A stretch of DNA of 64,000 nt. It comes from Pseudobacteriovorax antillogorgiicola (lineage in GTDB: Bacteria > Bdellovibrionota_B > Oligoflexia > Oligoflexales > Oligoflexaceae). The notes under the pieces were generated by a model that was not told where the DNA came from, searched no databases, and was given only the letters and a program-made list of their open reading frames with translations. Made by a program: the position numbers and the translations under genes. Position 1 is the first letter of the stretch, and each line of letters begins with the position of its first letter. The DNA lies in the NCBI RefSeq assembly GCF_900177345.1, contig NZ_FWZT01000006.1, positions 239,831 to 303,830 of the forward strand, written 5' to 3'. Positions 1 to 8,896 of this stretch are shown here, one piece after another.

Positions 1-630
1 TACCTACGAAACCTGAGGATCGTAAAAGACCTTCCCGAGCTTGCTGATGAGCTATTTCCTTTACCTGACATTTTGAGAGGAGATTGGAAATCCACCTTTC
101 TTCTACCCAATAATTGGCTCTTAGGTAAGCATATTATCGAGCTTTTTGTCTCGAAACCGGGTATCACATTTCCCGTTCTACACCTTGACTATTGGGGTAT
201 GGATGGATTCATATGTCAGGTTGAAGGACATAAGCAGTTCGTCTTATTCTCACCTGACGATACGCCCTATCTCTATCCAACAGCAGAGAATCCATTGCTT
301 TCTGCCGTCGACCCCTTTCAACCAGACTTCAACAAGCACCCTGAGTTTAAAAACGCCTCAATGGTACTGATAGACTTAGAACCAGGGGATGTGCTTTACA
401 ACCCCGGTTGGTGGCATACAACAAAAACATTAAGCCAATCGCTCACCATCATATTTTCTACCTGGAACTCAGGAAATTGGGGACAGATGATACGAGAGCT
501 TGTTAAGGCAAACTTCAAAAGTGAGCCAAGCAAAAGCGCAGTGATAGCTTCCTATCTAGCGCTAGTGGCAATTCCCTTGTTTATGTGGGAACAGTGGAGG
601 ATCAAGGCAACTGGTACTTATCCTTCATAA
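1..630 (+). CDS. JmjC/cupin_8-like protein, 5' end outside the window
   Basis: The reading frame is open from base 1, so the N-terminus lies upstream; the first in-window ATG-like start would only give 185 residues. The product shows a cupin_8/JmjC-like core: an H-x-D metal motif in LHLDYWG, a GDVLYNPGWWH segment carrying the distal histidine, and beta-rich spacing between them. Proteins of this fold are usually Fe(II)/2-oxoglutarate hydroxylases acting on protein or small-molecule targets; the substrate cannot be read here. The last residues form a short hydrophobic stretch (ASYLALVAIPLFMW) that may be a membrane anchor. Its 3' end overlaps the convergent lipoprotein gene by 29 bp. Confidence 0.75.
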   Translation, partial: YLRNLRIVKDLPELADELFPLPDILRGDWKSTFLLPNNWLLGKHIIELFVSKPGITFPVLHLDYWGMDGFICQVEGHKQFVLFSPDDTPYLYPTAENPLLSAVDPFQPDFNKHPEFKNASMVLIDLEPGDVLYNPGWWHTTKTLSQSLTIIFSTWNSGNWGQMIRELVKANFKSEPSKSAVIASYLALVAIPLFMWEQWRIKATGTYPS

Positions 631-1963
631 AGGCGAACATTTGCTCGATCTCAGCCTCAGACAGTTCTCGATCAAAGAGTATAAATTCAGACAGATTGCC
701 ACCAAAATTATCGACACTTCCCGACGAGGATGCTCCTAGGTAGAATCTGGGATTTTCGCCGATATTGAGAGCACCCCCGGTTTCTTCTGAACCTGTCATT
801 GGTTGAGCAATACCATTTACGTAGGCTGTTCTCACAGGGCCAGTTGTATCCCCACCTGAATAAGTTGCGACAATAACTGTAGGTAAACCCTGGGGAGTCG
901 GAGCGTAGTAGGCGTTGTTTCGATAGAACGAATAAGCCAGGTTACCCTCTTCAGTACCAGCAGCAACGTACTGATTGATATCGTTCGAACCAAAACTGAA
1001 GAATCTCTGATTCCGGGTCGTATCCAAGAAGTTACCAACAAACACGATAGTATGGGCTACGAATGTAAGATTAGTATTCTCATGCACGAATCGATCGTTG
1101 TTGCCGTCAAACTCAATTGCTGGCAATGAACCTATCCGACTCCCATGAAGTATAGGTCGTCTGGATCGTTCACCTTGTTGTAAATTGAATCCACCACCGC
1201 TAATATCTTTCCAGCAGCCAATTGCATCGCCATCATTGATGGCCGGGATAGAGCAATCACGATCTAAGAATAGGGACTCGATTTGTGTGCTATCAAAGTG
1301 CAAGATGCGACCATCATTGATCGGCATGGGGCCTAAGAAAGCCTCGTCCTTGATGGGCTGTTTTGGAGCTTCAATGTTATCAACTTGAATCTCACCAGCT
1401 GTAAATTCGTTTCTAAGAATGTAAGAGCTTGGATTTTCCTCTTCACCTACGGCTTCTAAGGCTTCAGATTTTTTAAATGTAACGTATACTGAAGTTCGAG
1501 TACCTTCTGACACCTCTATCGAGGTGCTTACCTTGTATGACTCTATACTATCATCAGAAATGATATCAAAGTTACCAGAGCTAGTAGCAAAAGTTCCAGC
1601 ACGCTGAGGCTCGAAGAACAATTCAAGTTCTGTATATTCACCAATGGCAACAGGCTCATTAATAAATAGGTAAGTCAACCAGCGATTATCCTCATCCATG
1701 GAGATATCTAGGGTTGGATCTCCTTCAAACTCGTATACAACGTTGCCATCAGAAGACTTCAAATTTACTTGGGTTAGACTAAGTGTAACTCCTTCATCAG
1801 TCTCAAATTCTGAACCTGATAGAATCACTGAGACCTCGGGCTTAGCCTTTTTTTCTTTTCCCTCAAAATCCTTTGGATTGCCAATATGAATGCTACAGCC
1901 GGTGAGCAACAGGAATGCTCCCCACCACTGACCTAGTTTTATTATTTTTATCTTTGATCCCAT
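602..1963 (-). CDS. lipoprotein with C-terminal LamG/concanavalin-like domain
   Basis: Starts with a lipoprotein signal ending in LLLTGC, so the mature protein should be lipid-anchored at Cys23. A beta-rich N-terminal part (about residues 40-200) looks like a surface adhesin-type module of unknown family. The last 230 residues (GRILHFDS to YQLP) have the feel of a Laminin_G_3/concanavalin jelly roll, with the typical LPAIEFDGNNDRF and LSEFILFDRELSEAEI segments. Such domains bind carbohydrate or protein ligands. The start has a GAGGG ribosome site five bases upstream. It lies 23 bp downstream of the TIGR02147 regulator on the same strand, so the two are probably cotranscribed. Confidence 0.8.
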   Translation of the reverse strand: MGSKIKIIKLGQWWGAFLLLTGCSIHIGNPKDFEGKEKKAKPEVSVILSGSEFETDEGVTLSLTQVNLKSSDGNVVYEFEGDPTLDISMDEDNRWLTYLFINEPVAIGEYTELELFFEPQRAGTFATSSGNFDIISDDSIESYKVSTSIEVSEGTRTSVYVTFKKSEALEAVGEEENPSSYILRNEFTAGEIQVDNIEAPKQPIKDEAFLGPMPINDGRILHFDSTQIESLFLDRDCSIPAINDGDAIGCWKDISGGGFNLQQGERSRRPILHGSRIGSLPAIEFDGNNDRFVHENTNLTFVAHTIVFVGNFLDTTRNQRFFSFGSNDINQYVAAGTEEGNLAYSFYRNNAYYAPTPQGLPTVIVATYSGGDTTGPVRTAYVNGIAQPMTGSEETGGALNIGENPRFYLGASSSGSVDNFGGNLSEFILFDRELSEAEIEQMFAFMKDKYQLP

Positions 1964-1986
1964 TTATACCCTCTATACCTACTCTC

Positions 1987-2859
1987 TCAGTTATCTAAAT
2001 GACTCACGGGAAATAATTGAACGTTAAGTTGAACGACCTTCTTCTTATTCTCTACAGATTCCAGCCTAGCCTGAAGGGCTTCGTTGAAATCGTGAATCAA
2101 TGTCTTTACCTCTTGAAGTGTTTGTTCATCACAGCTAAAAGTGACAGAACTAATGTCACGCTGTTCGTGGCTGACTCTTGTAATGGAGTCTTTGGCTAGC
2201 TCAATCATTCTCTGGTGATATCTTATAAAGCCAATTCCAGTAACTTCATGACCACTAGTAATCGTGGTCTTTTGAGGCTTGTAACGATTTGCTTCAGCAT
2301 CAAATTCGATGAGTCCAAGGTTCTCAAGAAGTGCAACACTTTCTTCAACCTGCTTAATTTTAATACTTGGATTAACCTGGGAAGCAATCCAGTTCAGATC
2401 ATTCCTACATTGATCTAGTTGAAGGACTTCAAGGACAATGGGGTGATACCAAACACTAAAGAACTCAAGCCACCTGCGATCTTGCTCGGATTCGAGAACA
2501 TCCATTTTCAAGGCAACCAGCCTGGTGAAGATCTCATCCCGCTTGATACCTGAAATCTCATTGCGATACTCCACCAAAGTCTCAAAGTACTTTTTCTGGG
2601 TACTCTTTAAGTCAAGAGCAATACATATCTTTTTTGCTGACTTGAGTGTGAGTTTCCGGTAACCTCTTACAATTTGGTGGATCACGTTGGTTCCTGAGAA
2701 ACCCAAATCTGTTGCAAATTGGATATAAGAATAGCTTTCAGATTGGGCCTTAACCGACTCGTAGATCTTCTCTATATATTGTATGCAATCAAGATACGCT
2801 GTAACGGGGTTATCCCTGCAGAATTCCTTGATTAATTTCTTGCCTGTTCGCAATGCCAT
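1987..2859 (-). CDS. TIGR02147-family regulator
   Basis: 290 residues. The N-terminal 90 residues hold a helix-turn-helix-like region (YIQFATDLGFSGTNVIHQIV, then KLTLKSAKKICIALDL), followed by the helical DUF4423-type C-terminal domain ending VQLNVQLFPVS. This is the TIGR02147 pattern, common in Bdellovibrionota and Fibrobacteres. I chose the ATG at 2859 because GAGGG sits just upstream; the frame extends to 2904 without a ribosome site. A paralogue lies at 40849-41733. It probably controls itself and the LamG lipoprotein gene 23 bp downstream, but no target is proven. Confidence 0.88.
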   Translation of the reverse strand: MALRTGKKLIKEFCRDNPVTAYLDCIQYIEKIYESVKAQSESYSYIQFATDLGFSGTNVIHQIVRGYRKLTLKSAKKICIALDLKSTQKKYFETLVEYRNEISGIKRDEIFTRLVALKMDVLESEQDRRWLEFFSVWYHPIVLEVLQLDQCRNDLNWIASQVNPSIKIKQVEESVALLENLGLIEFDAEANRYKPQKTTITSGHEVTGIGFIRYHQRMIELAKDSITRVSHEQRDISSVTFSCDEQTLQEVKTLIHDFNEALQARLESVENKKKVVQLNVQLFPVSHLDN

Positions 2860-2921
2860 ATGATTCCCTCTATTCGATACACCTTCATCGGCATTTCCTA
2901 TCAAAACTTTAGAGTAGCCAA

Positions 2922-2982
2922 ATATTTTGTATACTTCTTGATCGCCACATAGTGACTTCGATATACATATTTTTGTATACTT
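2922..2982. promoter_or_regulatory. candidate operator: repeated GTATAC sites
   Basis: Two near-identical copies of ATATTTT(T)GTATACTT lie at 2922-2936 and 2967-2982, upstream of the TIGR02147 gene. The second is part of a dyad TATACA-6-TGTATA (2962-2979). The position suggests an autoregulatory site; this is inference from the repeat pattern only. Confidence 0.4.
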
Positions 2983-3129
2983 TCATAATTCTATAACTAG
3001 CTGCTTATATTTATTTATATTGCTTATCACTAAAGTATTTTGAGATTTTGCCGATAGGTTTTGTAGATTTCAGGCAAGAACGAAGCTGGAATCTAGGGGT
3101 AAATTTTGGATATACATAAGGGGTTTGAG

Positions 3130-4431
3130 ATGCACTACGATAAGTCATGGAATCTAGAGGCGATTCGCACCACACAAGAGAACATTGGTAAAGAACTGCT
3201 ACCATTTCTTCAAAATGATATGTATGTCCAAGGCATCGAGCACTGCCTTCACAAGATCCTGCCCCTTGAAGATAACCAGCACAGCGATCTGACGATCGTA
3301 TGCTATATTATTAGTACACTGAACCTAATCTCATTTTCACGAGAAGCAAATACAGAATATAAGGTGCTCGTCGCGAAGCTAGAGAAAATCGCTAAAGCAT
3401 TGTTAGACAAGAACAATATCAAAGCAGGGAAGTCAAAGCTTAGTTTTCTTCATGGTCAACTCAAGCAAAGCCTAGCAGCCATACTAAAGAGTGATGGAGA
3501 TACTTGGGGAGCCCTGTGGGAATCAAGCCTTGGCTTGTTCCTGTCACGAGGCAGCGCCAACCCTGTTCTTCCCTTTCAGCATGTGAGTTTCGCTCTTCAA
3601 ACCATAGACCGAGGTTTTCCTCTGCGAGTTATGGATATTTTGGATGAGATGAATGAAACCCTCAGCTCTGAATACGATCAAAGCTACTTGGGTCTTCTAA
3701 GAATCAAAGCTTTACGACTTTCTGGCCAACATGAGAAGAGTGAAGACATCATCAATCAGCAAATTGCCAAGCAAGGTGAAAGTGATCGCTTGCTTTGGGA
3801 AAAGCACTTTACTCGCGCTATCGCTTACGGTGAATCTCGCGAATTGCATCGATTTTTGTTTGGCAAGAACAAAAGTAAGCTTGACTACTCGGAAGCGTAT
3901 ATCAAATATGCATTCTGGATGAAGGCTCAACCTAAGAAAGTCTACACCAAACTTTGCCCAAAGGTTGCGTCGATCAAAAGGATTCTAAAAGGCTATACGA
4001 ACAACTCTAAATTCAAAAAGCTATTTAAAGTTCTTAGCGCGATCGAAGAAGCATACGATGTTAATATTCCCATCATCACACGAGTCAACAAAATTGGTCG
4101 TATCATGCCAATCATTGAGACTCTTGAAGCTGAGTATCGCATTCTAGCCCTAGCATCCATAGTACGTTTTCTAAATCAGAGACAGAAGCAGATGGCTTCT
4201 CTATTTCACGGGGAGTATCAGTCTCAGTCATTAAAAATGAGTGAAGGTAAGAACTGCGACATATTCAAGCTATTTGAAAACTCGTCCGAGCTTGAGACTA
4301 TCAAACCTTTCTACAACACCTTACACAAGGCACCAGAGAAAGAAGAGTCTCAGAAAGTACTAAATCCAATCGATAAAGCACTTTTTCGATCTACATGGCA
4401 AGATCTTAAAATGAGTACTTTTGCATCTTAG
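3130..4431 (+). CDS. hypothetical alpha-helical (TPR-like) protein
   Basis: I do not recognise the family. The 433-residue product has no signal peptide or membrane segment and consists of successive amphipathic helices. The stretch at about residues 180-240 (PLRVMDILDEMN, LLRIKALRLSGQHEKSEDII) resembles tetratricopeptide-like helical pairs. The C-terminal third is basic. The ATG at 3130 follows AAGGGG with a 6-base gap; the upstream in-frame TTG at 3106 has no clear ribosome site. It stands alone, divergent from the TIGR02147 gene, and ends just before a strong hairpin terminator. A cytoplasmic role is likely. Confidence 0.75.
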   Translation: MHYDKSWNLEAIRTTQENIGKELLPFLQNDMYVQGIEHCLHKILPLEDNQHSDLTIVCYIISTLNLISFSREANTEYKVLVAKLEKIAKALLDKNNIKAGKSKLSFLHGQLKQSLAAILKSDGDTWGALWESSLGLFLSRGSANPVLPFQHVSFALQTIDRGFPLRVMDILDEMNETLSSEYDQSYLGLLRIKALRLSGQHEKSEDIINQQIAKQGESDRLLWEKHFTRAIAYGESRELHRFLFGKNKSKLDYSEAYIKYAFWMKAQPKKVYTKLCPKVASIKRILKGYTNNSKFKKLFKVLSAIEEAYDVNIPIITRVNKIGRIMPIIETLEAEYRILALASIVRFLNQRQKQMASLFHGEYQSQSLKMSEGKNCDIFKLFENSSELETIKPFYNTLHKAPEKEESQKVLNPIDKALFRSTWQDLKMSTFAS

Positions 4432-4455
4432 TCTCATATACCCTACTGCATACCC

Positions 4456-4486
4456 AAAGGTAGCCTTGAAGCAAGGCTACCTTTTT
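4456..4486. terminator. bidirectional intrinsic terminator
   Basis: AGGTAGCCTTG pairs with CAAGGCTACCT across a 3-base loop. T-rich sequence follows on the plus strand and an A-rich flank precedes it, so it can serve both convergent genes. Confidence 0.8.
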
Positions 4487-4496
4487 CTACTACAAA

Positions 4497-5789
4497 TCAG
4501 GCTCCCAGTCGATACCGCTCCTCTGCTAGAATCGGACTCTTGATTCGAAAAACTGTCTTTCCCTTGCGGCTTCGGAAGCTTAGATCCCAGCCCACCGTAT
4601 CGCAGATACTCGCCACGAGTGATAGACCAATTCCACTGCCGAGACCAACATCTTTAGTAGTAAAAAACGGATCAAATATCTTATCATGGATTTCTGCCGG
4701 AATCCCAGGGCCGTTGTCCCTCACTTCAAACACCGTTTGTTCTTGATCCTCGAATACAGAAAGTTTTACTTCAGGATCTATAGTTTCAGATGAAACCAAC
4801 GCATCGATAGCATTGTCCACTATCACACGAAGGGATATTTTAAGAGGCTGCGGGAAACCTCGGATGGAGCCAATATCCTGAGCAATTTCACATCGAACAT
4901 CCACTTTATGGCCTTGAATCTTAGGCCCTAACAACTCTAGGACCTCACCGACTATTTCTCCCACATCAAATATCTCAGCTCGAAACTGATTTTCTGTATT
5001 ATTTCGCGTCATGGTGAGGAGACTGGTAGTAATCGAGCCAATGCGATCGAGATTGCTTTCAATTCTCTGAATCTTTGGAATAAAATCGCCAGCCTCATGG
5101 GGTATTTGACGCTGGATTTTTTTCTTTAGCTGCGTAAGGTAGCCCTTTACAATAGCTAATGGGTTATTAATTTCATGGGCAATCCCCCCAGAGAATACTC
5201 CTAGGGCTGCAAGCTTGTCTTTCGATCGCAGCTCCTTTTCCTGTGATTCAATACGAGCATAACTAATCTTCATAGCATAGGCTGCAAATGCTGCCCCAGC
5301 GTAGGCGAAACAGTACGCAACCATCCGATCGATACAAACAGCAGAGTCAATATACGAATAATCAGGAATTGGCCGCCACAATTCTAAGAACAAACCTAGA
5401 TCAAATAAGACGACCCAGATGGTGATAAAGGCTCCCCAAGCAAAGCTCACTAGATTTGTCGCTGTGAAGATTACAATCGGAATAAAGTTATGGTTGCCTA
5501 CCAACGGTGGGTAAACAGTCACAAGAATCATTCCATGAAGAGTCGCAGTCACGACAAAGGTCATGAACATAGCTCCGACACGCCAGGGTATTAAGCGGGG
5601 GATCAAAAACCCCACCGCTGATAGAACAACAGCCAGGCCTAGAATGATAACTTGATTCTCTATAGCTTGGCTCGGTGGGCGTAAAATTGCCACAAGCACT
5701 GCAGCAATAGCAGCACTGAAAAGGATAAACCGTGTCACCCTTAGTTTGAATTGGATGACGGCATCGGTTGCCTTCTTATTCCCTTGCAC
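4497..5789 (-). CDS. membrane sensor histidine kinase
   Basis: 430 residues. Residues 20-175 hold about six hydrophobic segments with little periplasmic loop. A HisKA region follows with phospho-acceptor His205 in GGIAHEINNPLAI. The HATPase_c domain (about 310-420) shows the N box (VDNAIDAL), G1 (VRDNGPGIP), F box (DPFFTTKD) and G2 (GLGSGIGLSL). It should autophosphorylate and pass phosphate to a response regulator, but none is adjacent. GTG start at 5789, supported by AAAGGAG nine bases upstream. The stimulus is not evident; the compact membrane domain suggests sensing within or at the membrane. Confidence 0.9.
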   Translation of the reverse strand: MQGNKKATDAVIQFKLRVTRFILFSAAIAAVLVAILRPPSQAIENQVIILGLAVVLSAVGFLIPRLIPWRVGAMFMTFVVTATLHGMILVTVYPPLVGNHNFIPIVIFTATNLVSFAWGAFITIWVVLFDLGLFLELWRPIPDYSYIDSAVCIDRMVAYCFAYAGAAFAAYAMKISYARIESQEKELRSKDKLAALGVFSGGIAHEINNPLAIVKGYLTQLKKKIQRQIPHEAGDFIPKIQRIESNLDRIGSITTSLLTMTRNNTENQFRAEIFDVGEIVGEVLELLGPKIQGHKVDVRCEIAQDIGSIRGFPQPLKISLRVIVDNAIDALVSSETIDPEVKLSVFEDQEQTVFEVRDNGPGIPAEIHDKIFDPFFTTKDVGLGSGIGLSLVASICDTVGWDLSFRSRKGKTVFRIKSPILAEERYRLGA

Positions 5790-5868
5790 CGTGAAAAGCT
5801 CCTTTGGTTCTACATCGATATCGACCCAAATTTGAACTACTTTAGGAGCTTATCCACAGTGCAAGATA

Positions 5869-6741
5869 TCATTCAGGAAGTGGAATCACTTCATCTTCAT
5901 TGATAACTTTGGGAAATTTATCATTCTTCCAATCATCTTTAGCTTGTTCGATCTTGTCTTTCGAACTCGAAACAAAATTCCACCAGATGTGACGCTTTTC
6001 TGGGAAAACCGAGCCACCAAAAAGCATAAATTCGCTATTTTCATCTGCTTGGAATGCGACGGTTGTTCCTTTTTTAAAGCTGATTAGGCTAAAACGGGTG
6101 TGAATATCGCCTTCAACCTTGATTTTACCCTTAACAACATAAAGTGCACCCTCTTGGTCTGAAGAGAGTTTCATTTCAAATCTTTTACCCTTAGACGCCC
6201 GACCATTGAAATAGAACAGATCAGAATAAACGGGCACCGGAGACTCAGCTCCCAAACCCTTGCCCGCAATCAAGCGAAGCTGGATTCCATTTTCCTCTAT
6301 ATGAGGTAAACTCTCTTCTTTGAAGTGAACAAAGCTTGGCTCGACATCTTCAGAATTTTTTGGTAGAGCCACCCAAAGCTGAATACCTTCTAGCTCAAGA
6401 GCTTCACCTTTGATCGGGGCCTCTGATCGCTCCGAGTGTACGATTCCCTTACCTGCTGTCATCCAGTTTACTTCTCCCGGCCTGATGGGCTGTTCGTTAC
6501 CTAAACTATCCCGATGCATAATTTCACCAGTGAAGAGATAAGTGATGGTGGAAAGCCCAATATGAGGGTGGGCTCGCACTGTCATTTTCTTATCATTCAG
6601 CAGTGTCACCGGACCCATGTGATCCCAAAAAATGAAGGGGCCAATCATTCTTTTCTTGATAGACGGTAAAGCTCGACGCACTTGAAAGTTATCTCCTAGA
6701 TCCTTCGCTTTTGGATCGATCACTAATTCAACATTGCTCAT
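5869..6741 (-). CDS. pirin family protein
   Basis: A bicupin pirin of normal length (290 residues). The N-terminal cupin carries the metal-site pattern FWDHMGP, RAHPHIGLSTITYLF and VNWMTAGKGIVHSE, which are hallmark pirin segments with three histidines and a glutamate. The C-terminal cupin is typical too. Pirins are cytoplasmic Fe-binding proteins; some have quercetinase activity and others act as redox cofactors, and the sequence does not decide between them. Start has AAGGAAGG upstream. It lies upstream of the histidine kinase on the same strand with an 79-bp gap. Confidence 0.93.
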   Translation of the reverse strand: MSNVELVIDPKAKDLGDNFQVRRALPSIKKRMIGPFIFWDHMGPVTLLNDKKMTVRAHPHIGLSTITYLFTGEIMHRDSLGNEQPIRPGEVNWMTAGKGIVHSERSEAPIKGEALELEGIQLWVALPKNSEDVEPSFVHFKEESLPHIEENGIQLRLIAGKGLGAESPVPVYSDLFYFNGRASKGKRFEMKLSSDQEGALYVVKGKIKVEGDIHTRFSLISFKKGTTVAFQADENSEFMLFGGSVFPEKRHIWWNFVSSSKDKIEQAKDDWKNDKFPKVINEDEVIPLPE

Positions 6742-6926
6742 GATTCACCTTCCTTTTCTTCCAGACTGCATAGAGTTTCTTCACTGGGGTATTATTCGGC
6801 GACTGGGCCTTTGACACAATAGTGAATCTGGCAAAAGACTGTTCATGAAGCCGAACAATGCCACACAAAGATCCTTGAACGATTCTATTATGTTAATTTG
6901 TCTGGGGAGTTAAAGGTTTCAGAGTC

Positions 6927-6955
6927 GGGTTGGGTGGTCAGCAACCACCCAACCC
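6927..6955 (-). terminator. strong GC hairpin after lipoprotein operon
   Basis: GGGTTGGGTGGT pairs perfectly with ACCACCCAACCC around a 5-base loop, about 50 bp past the stop of the last lipoprotein gene in the minus-strand operon. No long T tract follows, so efficiency is uncertain. Confidence 0.6.
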
Positions 6956-7002
6956 TAGGCTAGCGACTAAAGCTGCCAGGGGGGTCTGGTCAAGGACTTG
7001 CC

Positions 7003-7884
7003 TCACCGGAGGATATGTTCACTGAGATTGGTCAGTAGACCCTGCCTTACATGGCTTGCTTGAGCTGTAGCAAGGTCACTCATCACTTGCTCTGCTACTT
7101 CTGGAAAGCCGTTGTGATTGACTTGAAGCCGAATGATCGTGATTAAGACACTTCCATCTCCATCCGTTCCAATCGTCACTGTCAGAGTATTGTATACAAG
7201 ATAATCATCATTTTCTGACGCAAGCAAGTGCTCCGCGCCGATTCCTATATGAGAGTTACCCCCTTGTACCTGAAAGCTATTGAGTTCAGTCTGTCTTTGA
7301 TTGCTGAATCTTTGTCCATCAGGGGTGACCACAAACGTCTCATAATCGAGCTCACTCTTACCAAATTGCAGATCGCCACCCACACTATCATCTAAGTTTT
7401 GCACAACGCGACCACGCTGCTGGACGTAGTCGAAATTCGAAGCTTGTACCATGAACGAGCCAATATCAGCACTCCGAACCCATTTAGGTTGAATTGGAAC
7501 CCGATAGACAGTGGCAAATACACCATGGCTACGCTGTTCATCCTGTTCTAAGGCCAAACGCACGGATCGAGGACGATCAGCTACGGCTTCAGCGTAACGA
7601 TCTAAGTCGTGGAACACTTGGTTTGGCTGACCATCGGTACATAGATAACTTAGCTCTTCATTAAAGTCAGATTTCAGCGGCAGGAGGAAGACGTGGGTGC
7701 AGAACAATTCTTTTAGATCATCTCGAACTTGTCCCTGATAAAAATCTAGATCCACATGTGTTTCCAGATCAATGACATCAAGTGAAGTCATAGTGCTACT
7801 ATCTACTTGACTATGTTCTTTTTGTTCACAAGCTCCTAATGCCAGTGAAAGGACCAACCAGGCCCCAAATGCACTCCTTTTCAT
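7003..7884 (-). CDS. lipoprotein, tandem family A (member 1)
   Basis: The signal peptide ends LALGAC, giving lipidation at Cys19. I do not recognise a named domain. The mature protein shares a layout with the products of 10349, 11228 and 12097: an early cysteine, a second cysteine 21-24 residues later in C-x-[ND]-G-x-P/T-N-x-V-F, then a beta-rich body with VPI, and a late motif QTELNSFQVQGGNSHIG. The two conserved cysteines probably form a disulphide in the periplasm. It is the third gene of the minus operon, 34 bp after family B member 7919. RBS AAAGGAG supports the start. Function unknown; a surface role is inference. Confidence 0.85.
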   Translation of the reverse strand: MKRSAFGAWLVLSLALGACEQKEHSQVDSSTMTSLDVIDLETHVDLDFYQGQVRDDLKELFCTHVFLLPLKSDFNEELSYLCTDGQPNQVFHDLDRYAEAVADRPRSVRLALEQDEQRSHGVFATVYRVPIQPKWVRSADIGSFMVQASNFDYVQQRGRVVQNLDDSVGGDLQFGKSELDYETFVVTPDGQRFSNQRQTELNSFQVQGGNSHIGIGAEHLLASENDDYLVYNTLTVTIGTDGDGSVLITIIRLQVNHNGFPEVAEQVMSDLATAQASHVRQGLLTNLSEHILR

Positions 7885-7918
7885 TGAATAAACTCCTTTG
7901 CATGCGTGTAATCCTTTT

Positions 7919-8896
7919 CTATTCTGGCAAGAAGAAGTTAATTTCAGACTGAGACCCCATATTGGCCTTCAATGCTGAATACTCTCTTGTTTCGTGATTG
8001 ATGTAAGTTTCTGCCCAAATCAAAAGACCAAGTCCCCTCGTCTCCTCCTCGGTTCCGAAGCGATAGCTCATACGATAGGCCCGATCTGACTCCACAGCAA
8101 CTCCCTGAGGGGTGGTGACTTTCGGTTCAATTTTCTCAACGAGAACAGATCCAATATAGGTTTTGCCTTCCACTAGATTGGGATTATTGGTACTGATCAC
8201 AGTGGCCTTAATTTCAGTAAACGCTCTGAAATCACCAATCTCCTCGTCGTATCGCTCTGGGTCTGCGGCAGGCGACATGGCTGCGGGGTAGCCGGGTTCA
8301 AACCGCACTTCGGTACGGTACCCCCCCAATGTAGAGACTAAATAGTCTGATCCAGGAAGAGTGCAAAGAATATCTTTCCATTCTGGATCAAAATTTGATC
8401 GCAGAGGAAAGGCTTCGGAATCAACTTTGCCTCGAAAGTCTTCAGCCTGCTCTGACGCTCCAGTAGTTACAATCGAGGTATCAGCGATCACTTCTCCTGT
8501 AACAAGATCAGTGGCTCCGGTACCAAGAACATCGAGAGAAAAATCGAAGAAACTTCGCACTTGGCTACTCCCTAGGCGAACCTTGGCGTCAATATCAATA
8601 TACACATGGGCCAAACCACCAAAGAAGTTTCTTCGATACTGATATACAAGTGTTTGATCGAAGAACAATGCTTCCGTATCAGAAAGGTCAGGAAAGCCAC
8701 ATTGATTCAGCGGATTCACTTCGTCAATCTCTTCGTCAGCTGGGCGAACTGCATCCCCAGTATCAAGAAAGTCTTTATCGTCGTCCTGATAGTCACCCAA
8801 GACGGCATCGAGACTTTCTTGACTTTCTTGATTTTCATTCTTTTTTGTACATTGGCTAAGAGTTAGTCCAAGTAAGATTAAAATGACTATTTTCAT
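7919..8896 (-). CDS. lipoprotein, tandem family B (member 1)
   Basis: Short signal MKIVILILLGLTLSQC, lipidation at Cys16, followed by an acidic, low-complexity linker (about residues 20-62). The folded part is a clear paralogue of the product of 8893-9948: shared NQCG/DECG, VYIDI, GGY-TE, NNP-L and YI-HET-EY patterns. No known domain recognised. ATGA overlap (8893-8896) with the upstream gene points to translational coupling, and perhaps to a complex of the two. Confidence 0.85.
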   Translation of the reverse strand: MKIVILILLGLTLSQCTKKNENQESQESLDAVLGDYQDDDKDFLDTGDAVRPADEEIDEVNPLNQCGFPDLSDTEALFFDQTLVYQYRRNFFGGLAHVYIDIDAKVRLGSSQVRSFFDFSLDVLGTGATDLVTGEVIADTSIVTTGASEQAEDFRGKVDSEAFPLRSNFDPEWKDILCTLPGSDYLVSTLGGYRTEVRFEPGYPAAMSPAADPERYDEEIGDFRAFTEIKATVISTNNPNLVEGKTYIGSVLVEKIEPKVTTPQGVAVESDRAYRMSYRFGTEEETRGLGLLIWAETYINHETREYSALKANMGSQSEINFFLPE

